Below, in pieces: positions 35,491 to 40,417 of a DNA stretch of 40,417 nt. Under the pieces are notes generated by a model, which worked only from the letters and a program-made list of their open reading frames with translations, searched no databases and was not told where the DNA came from. Each line of letters opens with the position of its first letter. Within the stretch, counting starts at the first letter, position 1. Source of the stretch: Acidimicrobiaceae bacterium (lineage in GTDB: Bacteria; Actinomycetota; Acidimicrobiia; Acidimicrobiales; RAAP-2); the NCBI GenBank assembly GCA_003132205.1, contig PKWY01000056.1, positions 117,960-158,376 of the forward strand, read 5' to 3'. The translations under genes were made by a program, and so were the position numbers.

Positions 35491-36587
35491 GAGACCAGCT
35501 CCTCTCCCCTCTGAAGAATCTGGAGGCCGATAGGGCCCTCCACGACGCCGTAGAGCTTGGTGGAATTGTTCCTCTGGATCCCCAAGGAACTTCCTCGGGG
35601 GACAACATCGAGAGGAAGTTCCTCTCGATGAGGCTTTGCGATCTCGCCATTGAGCAGCGAGACCATCTTTGACGCTCCCTTGATTCCGGACTCCAGCAGC
35701 GGCTGGTTCACGGTAGAGATGTCGAGAATGGAAGAAATATCAAGATTGTCAAAACCAATGACGGCACAGTCATCAGGAATCTTCAGTCCGTGATGTTGCG
35801 CCGCCTTGATCACACCCACCGCCAAGGTGTCGGAGCTTGCAAAAATCGCGGTGGGGCGATGCTGACCTAGTTCGAACTGTGCGCTGGTAAGTGCCGCCGC
35901 AGCTTCCGAAGTATGAGGACCGCGCGCTACGAGGTCAAAATCAGGTTCGATGCCAGCCGCTTCTAAGGCCATCAGATACCCGACGTAGCGGTCTTCCGAC
36001 GAGGATTTACCTAAGGCTGTGTGCTCGTTGTCACCAATAAATCCAACACGCCGGTGACCAAGCGATAGCAGGTGCTTCGTCGCCATATTGCCGCCCGCAA
36101 CGTCGTCGATATAGACGCAGGGAAAATTAGGCAGACTATTGTCGACGAGCACGAGGGGAATACCGAGTTTCCTGATGCGCGTAACGCGCTCTTCGGGAAT
36201 GCGAAGTGAGATCGAAATAATGCCGTCAACGCGGCGCTGGTCGATGATGGAGGAAAGATGGCGTTCGAACTGCGCCCGATTCTCGACGTTGAACACCACC
36301 GCGTCGAGGCCCGCGTCGCTCAGGACATCAATCACGCCAACCAGGCGCGCCATGACTGACGGTCGGGTGATCACCGACACGAGAATGCCGACGGCATCGG
36401 TGCGTCCCTTCGAGAGAGATGAGGCGCTGCGCAGGGGGCGATAGTCCAGACGTTCTATCGTGCTGAGGACACGAATACGAGTCGCCTCGTTGACCTGGTT
36501 GCTGCCGTTGAGTACGCGCGAAACGGTGCCAACGCCCACTCCAGCCTCGGCGGCCACGGTGGCGATACCGATCGTAGGCTTCCTCAC
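35487..36587 (-). CDS. LacI-family transcriptional repressor
   Basis: 366 residues from GTG 36587, preferred because GGGGGAAG lies five bases upstream (ATG 36626 would begin next to the operator). N-terminal helix-turn-helix: IGIATVAAEAGVGVGTVSRV, LNGSNQVNEATRIRVLSTIE, RLDYRPLRSA with the hinge. The ligand domain follows (VGILVSVITRPSVMARL, VDGIISISLR, GIPLVLVDNSL, VYIDDVAGGNMATKHLLSLG, RRVGFIGD, FASSDTLAVGVIKAAQHHG, IPDDCAVIGFDN). It should bind GGAACCGGTTCC at 36630-36641 and release it when the sugar is present. First gene of the importer operon, so self-regulated. Confidence 0.93.
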   Translation of the reverse strand: MRKPTIGIATVAAEAGVGVGTVSRVLNGSNQVNEATRIRVLSTIERLDYRPLRSASSLSKGRTDAVGILVSVITRPSVMARLVGVIDVLSDAGLDAVVFNVENRAQFERHLSSIIDQRRVDGIISISLRIPEERVTRIRKLGIPLVLVDNSLPNFPCVYIDDVAGGNMATKHLLSLGHRRVGFIGDNEHTALGKSSSEDRYVGYLMALEAAGIEPDFDLVARGPHTSEAAAALTSAQFELGQHRPTAIFASSDTLAVGVIKAAQHHGLKIPDDCAVIGFDNLDISSILDISTVNQPLLESGIKGASKMVSLLNGEIAKPHREELPLDVVPRGSSLGIQRNNSTKLYGVVEGPIGLQILQRGEELVS

Positions 36588-36629
36588 AGCAACTTCCCCC
36601 CAAAGAATCCGGCACCTTATTCCCATTTC

Positions 36630-36675
36630 GGAACCGGTTCCATGGCATGCTACAGAGCACCAATATAGGTGTCAA
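36630..36675 (-). promoter_or_regulatory. Promoter and LacI operator of the sugar importer operon
   Basis: On the minus strand TTGACA (36675-36670), a 17-bp spacer and TAGCAT (36652-36647) form a near-consensus promoter. The perfect 12-bp palindrome GGAACCGGTTCC (36630-36641), with the central CG typical of LacI-family sites, lies just downstream over the expected transcription start. A bound repressor would block initiation. Confidence 0.85.
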
Positions 36676-36693
36676 GTAAAGTAACGCGGAACT

Positions 36694-36984
36694 GAATCGC
36701 GACGGGTCTGTTGGTCACAAGACCGTCGGGGAAATTGTCTACTTGTCCCCCAGTCGCGTCCCAAACACATCGCCGTTAGACCCTCGGAACTGGATAATGC
36801 CCACACCTTGAAACGAGCCCTGGTCTAACCAACCGTCTAGCCACGCATTCAAACGTGAGAGGACCTCTGTGGATGTTGGTGGACATTCCACTTCATCCGG
36901 CCAGCAAATCTGGACGCTGAGAGACGTCCCGGGACATTCTGGCGACACTCTAAGGTGCGGGGATCGAGACCCGGGCGGCCCACT
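36694..36984 (+). repeat. Repeat R5
   Basis: Begins GAATCGCGACGGGTCTGTTG, only 19 bp beyond the -35 of the lacI promoter. The core at about 36952-36984 is damaged: one base is missing (CTCTAAGGTG for CTCTCAAGGTG), the T-stem begins CGGGG, and the CCA end reads CTGA. The usual tail is absent. The minus-strand ORF is therefore split: SLSVQICWPDEVECPPTST and VLSRLNAWLDGWLDQGSF are kept in 36739-36948, while the core-derived start (VGRPGLDPRTL) is in another frame. Confidence 0.8.
36739..36948 (-). pseudogene. Repeat-encoded small protein, R5 copy (frameshifted at its head)
   Basis: The body is kept for 69 residues (SPECPGTSLSVQICWP to RLGDK), but it is cut off from the core-derived head by a missing base. 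If the real start lies inside the body rather than in the core, this copy could still be functional; the in-frame opening codon here is GTG- or ATG-like at 36948. Confidence 0.4.
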
Positions 36985-37085
36985 GACGTACTGATCAGGA
37001 ACCCCTTCTTATCGTTGACTCGGGAATGTCTAGCCAAGAGTTGAGAAACGCTGCTGAGGGCCGTGATGTTATGAGGTCAGGCGAT

Positions 37086-38234
37086 TCAGGACAACGAGTG
37101 CGGCGGCGTCATCACACTGCGATAAAACTTGAGAATTGGCTCGCGAGCGGTCTCCCAACTCCGGGTTTCTCGCAAAGTGCGGCTCGCAGCTTTCGCGGCT
37201 CGTACGTCGGACATCGTCAGTCCATTGAGACACTCGGCGACAGTCTCAGGCGTGTGGCCACACGCGATTGCCGCGTCACCGCAGGTTTCCTCTAAGAAAC
37301 CCCAGTCGCTGGTTAATAGCCCCAGGCCCATTGCGATGGCGTCGGAAACGAAACCGGACGTGAGCATCTCGCCGTCGGGGTCAAAAGGAAGAGCGATGAG
37401 GTCGCAGATGGCAAGGCGACGTTCGTGAACCTCGTCGCTCGTGAACCGGTACGCCTCGGCTATCGCAATACGTGGGTCGCGAGGCGGATTATCGGAGGGA
37501 CGTAAGGACCAGCAAACGACTTGAAAATTTTGCGAGGTGCTGAGGGTGACTCCTCGGAGAAAATTCATCACCTGGCGTTCAACGCGCGGACTGCCCAGAA
37601 GGCCAATGCGAAGTGGGGTCGGAGTAAGCCCCCACTTGGCCTCGATGGACGAACGCTGGTTCAGTACCGCGAGATGAGAGTGTTCACGACGGTACGGGTG
37701 GATGATTACTGTGTGAACAGTATCGGGACCAAAGTGGTATCTCTGCTGCATGAGGGTCTCGCCAAAGTGACTGTGGTGAATGACGCCGTCGGCGGCGGCG
37801 GCCCAGGCCGCGAAGATCGGATCGAACCGGCCGTGTTCCTTGGAGTGGGGTGTCAGATCATGTGCGGTCCACACAATTTTGACCCTTGCCCCCTTGAGTT
37901 CAGCGATGAGGGCCGTGGTTTTCTCAAGGTCGAAACCTAACTCGTCGACAAAGTGAAGGTGAAAGATGTCGGCGTGAATGAACTTGACGGGCGTCGCGAA
38001 TTGGTGGCGCTGGCGAATCGGGACGAAGAGCACGGACCCACTGACCGCGCGACGCATGTTTTGGACGTAGGAGTGTTCATAACTGGATATCAGTACGGTC
38101 AACTTCGAAGATGCATGGCGCCGCGACATCGCGTAGCGCACGGTTGGCATAATCCACATGAAGAAGCGACGATAGGCGCCTACCAGGAAAGGCGGGCGAA
38201 GATCAACGAGGAAATCGCGGCGAATGCGCATCAC
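37086..38234 (-). CDS. Glycosyltransferase (GT-B fold, GT4-like)
   Basis: A 382-residue protein; GTG 38234 or the directly following ATG is the start, with GGAGAG close upstream. N-terminal domain: DIFHLHFVDELGFDLEKTTA, KIVWTAHDLTPHSKEHG and AAAADGVIHHSHFGE, the acceptor-side pattern of GT-B enzymes. C-terminal nucleotide-sugar domain: PLRIGLLGSPRVERQVMNFL, FQVVCWSLRPSD, ICDLIALPFDPDGEMLTSGF and VSDAIAMGLGLLTSDWGFLE, with the glutamate-rich motif placed as in retaining GT4 enzymes. No signal peptide; cytoplasmic or membrane-bound. It lies back to back with a UDP-glucose dehydrogenase gene, so UDP-glucuronate or a product of it is a plausible donor in exopolysaccharide making (inference). Confidence 0.8.
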   Translation of the reverse strand: MMRIRRDFLVDLRPPFLVGAYRRFFMWIMPTVRYAMSRRHASSKLTVLISSYEHSYVQNMRRAVSGSVLFVPIRQRHQFATPVKFIHADIFHLHFVDELGFDLEKTTALIAELKGARVKIVWTAHDLTPHSKEHGRFDPIFAAWAAAADGVIHHSHFGETLMQQRYHFGPDTVHTVIIHPYRREHSHLAVLNQRSSIEAKWGLTPTPLRIGLLGSPRVERQVMNFLRGVTLSTSQNFQVVCWSLRPSDNPPRDPRIAIAEAYRFTSDEVHERRLAICDLIALPFDPDGEMLTSGFVSDAIAMGLGLLTSDWGFLEETCGDAAIACGHTPETVAECLNGLTMSDVRAAKAASRTLRETRSWETAREPILKFYRSVMTPPHSLS

Positions 38235-38523
38235 TCTCCGCGTAGAAGGTGGTCAGTAAAACGCCCGACCCACGTCATCGCGGTGGCGTCACTTCGCGGA
38301 TTCTGAAATACTGGTGACCTGCTCACTAATGACCTCGCGACGAGAGACCGAACTCCTTCCCTCGCGAGTCGTGAATACGGCACGTTAAATCTCTCATTGA
38401 TTATCTTAGTATTCTACGAGGAAGCCAAGTGAAAGGTCGCATTCTGCACGCACGACCGCAGCGTCGTTTCACTCGGTGTTTGCACCATCATCGACGTCGC
38501 ACCGAAAGTATGCACGCAAGCTC
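38235..38523. other. Divergent promoter region between glycosyltransferase and UDP-glucose dehydrogenase genes
   Basis: About 290 bp with AT-rich patches (around 38380-38420) suited to promoters. I see no clear operator. The dehydrogenase frame is open from 38476, but family similarity starts only at about 38550. Confidence 0.4.
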
Positions 38524-39420
38524 ATGAGTGTGGCTGTCGTATCACCCGAGAACGTTGTCATCGTGGGAGCAGGCACCGTGGGCTTCGCTAAGGGTCGCGC
38601 CCTTCTCGAACACGGTCATTGCGTTAACTTCGTCGATTCGTCGTCGACTCGGCGCGGAGAATTGATCTCGCAAGGTTTCCCCTGTGATGAGGGAGTAGAA
38701 CTCGGGTCTACATCTTCGCTCATCTTCGTGTGCGTACCAACGCCAGCTTCTTCGGTCGGCTACGACTTCACCATATTGCGCGAATCTCTCGAACACATCG
38801 GTTGCAAACTCGCTGCGAGCGTCTCACGTCACGTCGTAGTCGTATGTTCGACGTTGGCTCCGCGGACAACTGAACGCGTCGTGATCCCCACGCTCGAGAA
38901 ATTCAGCGGTGGCGCGGAGGGCGAGGCGTTCGACGTTGCCCTGGTTCCCGAATTCATCCGCACTCCTCACGCCTTGGAAGATTCGCGTGCTCCGTGGATG
39001 ACGGTGATTGCAGCGCGTCGCAATGACGTACGTTCTCGACTCACTGCGATATTCGAGCCCTTCGGCGGCGACATACGCGTGACCAATGAGTCGGTCGCGG
39101 CGGAATTAATCAAGGTCACCCATAACGCCTATAACGCAGCCAAAATCAGTTTTTTCAACGAGATGAATCGCTTAGCGGCTGCCGTCGATGTCGATGGGCA
39201 TTTTGTCGCCGAGGTGGTGTCACGGTCGGCGGAGGGTTCAACCAATCCCAACTACGGGATTCGTGGTGGCTCCGCCTTTGGTGGTGCGTGTTTGCCCAAG
39301 GACCTTGACGGGCTGATCGCTTTTGCCGAGACGCTCGGAGTCGAGGTCCCCGTGTTGGAGGCAACCCGTTGGATCAATCAGTCTGTCGCGGCGGAGACGC
39401 CCCCTCCCGTCACTTCCTAG
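38524..39420 (+). CDS. UDP-glucose/GDP-mannose dehydrogenase, C-terminally short
   Basis: 298 residues from ATG 38524 (TTG 38476 would add 16 unconserved residues). N-terminal Rossmann: NVVIVGAGTVGFAKGRALLE. Middle: SLIFVCVPTP, STLAPRTTERVVIPTL, VPEFIRTPHALED, then the catalytic helix ELIKVTHNAYNAAKISFFNE with Lys/Asn, and GGSAFGGACLPKDLDGL with the nucleophilic Cys. Family members have 430-450 residues, with a third, UDP-binding domain after the ATRWINQ segment. Here the frame ends after AAETPPPVTS, 12 bp before R6. It oxidises UDP-glucose to UDP-glucuronate in intact form; without the last domain activity is doubtful. Confidence 0.8.
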   Translation: MSVAVVSPENVVIVGAGTVGFAKGRALLEHGHCVNFVDSSSTRRGELISQGFPCDEGVELGSTSSLIFVCVPTPASSVGYDFTILRESLEHIGCKLAASVSRHVVVVCSTLAPRTTERVVIPTLEKFSGGAEGEAFDVALVPEFIRTPHALEDSRAPWMTVIAARRNDVRSRLTAIFEPFGGDIRVTNESVAAELIKVTHNAYNAAKISFFNEMNRLAAAVDVDGHFVAEVVSRSAEGSTNPNYGIRGGSAFGGACLPKDLDGLIAFAETLGVEVPVLEATRWINQSVAAETPPPVTS

Positions 39421-39432
39421 TTCTTGCGAGGA

Positions 39433-39850
39433 ACAACACGGGCCTGTTGGTCACGCAGTCACAACATCGTTTGGGAAATTGTCCACTCGTCCCCCAGTCG
39501 CGGCTCAAACCCCTCATCATCGGTCTCTCGAAATCGAATAGTGACTTGACCTTGAAACGAACCCTGGTCTAGCCAACTGTCTAGCCACGAATTCAAACTC
39601 GAGAAGACTTCAGTGGATGTTGGCGGACATTCCACGTTGTCCGAACAGTAAATCTGGACACTGAGCGACGTCGCTGGACATTCTGGCAACACTCTCAAGG
39701 TGCCGGGATCGAGACCCAGGCGGCCCACCAAACCATTGCGACAACTCGTCTTCGTGGGTCCCATCGGTCGGGGCTCCTACCAACTCGAAGAAAAAGTCTG
39801 CGGATACAAGAAATCTCGTCTACACAAAACCCGGCGCGATTCAGTTGGGC
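39433..39850 (+). repeat. Repeat R6
   Basis: Starts with a shortened 5' segment (ACGGGCCTGTTGGTCAC) 12 bp after the dehydrogenase stop. The core at about 39696-39730 reads AAGGTGCCGGGATCGAGACC and ends AGGCGGCCCACCA. The tail holds ACAAAACCCGGCGCGATTCA at about 39823-39842, at the same distance from the core as in R2 and R3. Confidence 0.85.
39459..39731 (-). CDS. Repeat-encoded small protein, R6 copy
   Basis: An intact 90-residue frame opening with TTG at 39731. It reads VGRLGLDPGTLRVLPECPA, TSLSVQIYCSDNVECPPTS, EVFSSLNSWLDSWLDQGSF, VTIRFRETDDEGFEPRLGDE, and ends with a unique WTISQTML tail caused by loss of the usual stop. No known domain. Confidence 0.45.
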   Translation of the reverse strand: MVGRLGLDPGTLRVLPECPATSLSVQIYCSDNVECPPTSTEVFSSLNSWLDSWLDQGSFQGQVTIRFRETDDEGFEPRLGDEWTISQTML

Positions 39851-39899
39851 GGTGTGGTGCGAGATTGGTGGATGAACTCGCCGGACGGCGGGGTCGCCC

Positions 39900-40417
39900 C
39901 TATGGTGACGAGCGCTGGTTACCCTGGGGCTTGGTGGGCACTTCCTCAACCACCTTGCCGTCGCGCACGTGGATCGTTCGGTCGGCGGCGGCAGCGATGG
40001 AAAGGTCGTGGGTGACCAGCACGACGGTGACCCCCGTATCGTGCACCTGCTTGAAGAGGGCGAGTATGCGGGCGGCGGACGCGGAGTCGAGACTCCCGGT
40101 GGGCTCGTCGGCTAGTAAGAGTCTCGGGCGATTAGCCAGTGCTCGGGCGACGGCCACGCGCTGACGCTCGCCACCGGACAGTTGGGTGGGGAGTCGATGT
40201 TCTCGCCCCGCGAGATCGACTTGCGCTAAGAGTTCACTCGCCCGTGCCCGGCGCTCATGGGCGACGGTCCTGGTGCCAAACATCACCACCTCGACGTTGG
40301 CCACGATAGGTTGGTTCGCCAGCAGGTTGTGGAGTTGAAATACCAAGCCAACATGGTTACGGCGATACTCACTGAGGTCGTGAATTGTCAGCAGATCCTG
40401 ACCGTCGACGAGAACGG
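39900..40417 (-). CDS. ABC transporter ATP-binding protein, LolD/MacB type (runs off right edge)
   Basis: The frame is open from the right edge. It begins LVDGQDLLTIHDLSEYRRNH and VGLVFQLHNLLANQPIVANV (Q-loop region). Then QLSGGERQRVAVARALANRP is the signature, LLLADEPTGSLDSASAARIL the Walker B and D-loop, and VTVVLVTHDLSIAAAADRTI the switch histidine. EPTGSLD is typical of the LolD/MacB/FtsE group that works with MacB-like permeases in lipoprotein or drug export. Walker A lies outside the window. The stop is TAG 39900-39902. The gene reads toward R6, so a permease partner would be to the right. Confidence 0.92.
   Translation of the reverse strand, partial: VLVDGQDLLTIHDLSEYRRNHVGLVFQLHNLLANQPIVANVEVVMFGTRTVAHERRARASELLAQVDLAGREHRLPTQLSGGERQRVAVARALANRPRLLLADEPTGSLDSASAARILALFKQVHDTGVTVVLVTHDLSIAAAADRTIHVRDGKVVEEVPTKPQGNQRSSP

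Overview
The window reads as chromosomal DNA of a GC-rich actinobacterium. Codon use is GC-biased, GTG starts and 4-nt ATGA/GTGA gene overlaps are frequent, the LacI-controlled sugar ABC operon is of actinobacterial type, and there is an ECF sigma/anti-sigma pair. An acidimicrobial lineage would fit, but no marker gene proves it. There is no rRNA, complete tRNA or CRISPR array.

Layout. 1-2670: left end of a ferredoxin reductase-type gene, remnants of a serine recombinase, a winged-helix regulator/membrane protein operon and a divergent small membrane protein, separated by a double palindromic operator. 2683-5313: IS and integrase debris, an NADPH-dependent FMN reductase and repeats R1 and R2. 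5440-8421: a 993-residue exported/membrane protein with Pro and Thr tracts. 8559-11433: a DUF1697 remnant, a tnpB element inside unusually long inverted repeats, and a mazEF pair. 12141-19396: a magnesium-type P-type ATPase, a broken hydrolase, a broken sigma/anti-sigma pair, and a GntR regulator with an ABC exporter. 19548-23638: uxaC-uxuB-manD, which convert glucuronate to fructuronate, mannonate and 2-keto-3-deoxygluconate. 24926-29867: molybdenum hydroxylase genes (decayed moaC, split xdhC, mocA-like, fused hydroxylase). 30172-36587: a hipA remnant and a LacI-regulated sugar ABC importer. 37086-39420: a glycosyltransferase and a truncated UDP-glucose dehydrogenase. 39900-40417: an incomplete LolD-type ATPase.

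The most striking feature is a family of six dispersed, same-orientation repeats (R1 3057, R2 4898, R3 11440, R4 24306, R5 36694, R6 39433; 250-420 bp). Each carries a 3'-tRNA-like core (T-arm, acceptor strand, CCA) and, on the minus strand, a small ORF. That ORF keeps its protein sequence through third-codon-position changes. At R1 a tyrosine-integrase C-terminus ends just beside the core. The cargo between copies (redox enzyme, toxin-antitoxin, transport and catabolic operons, polysaccharide genes) resembles a series of islands joined at a common attachment-type sequence. Many genes at island edges are decayed: recombinase, integrase, DUF1697, hydrolase, sigma, anti-sigma, moaC, hipA, permease, UDP-glucose dehydrogenase.
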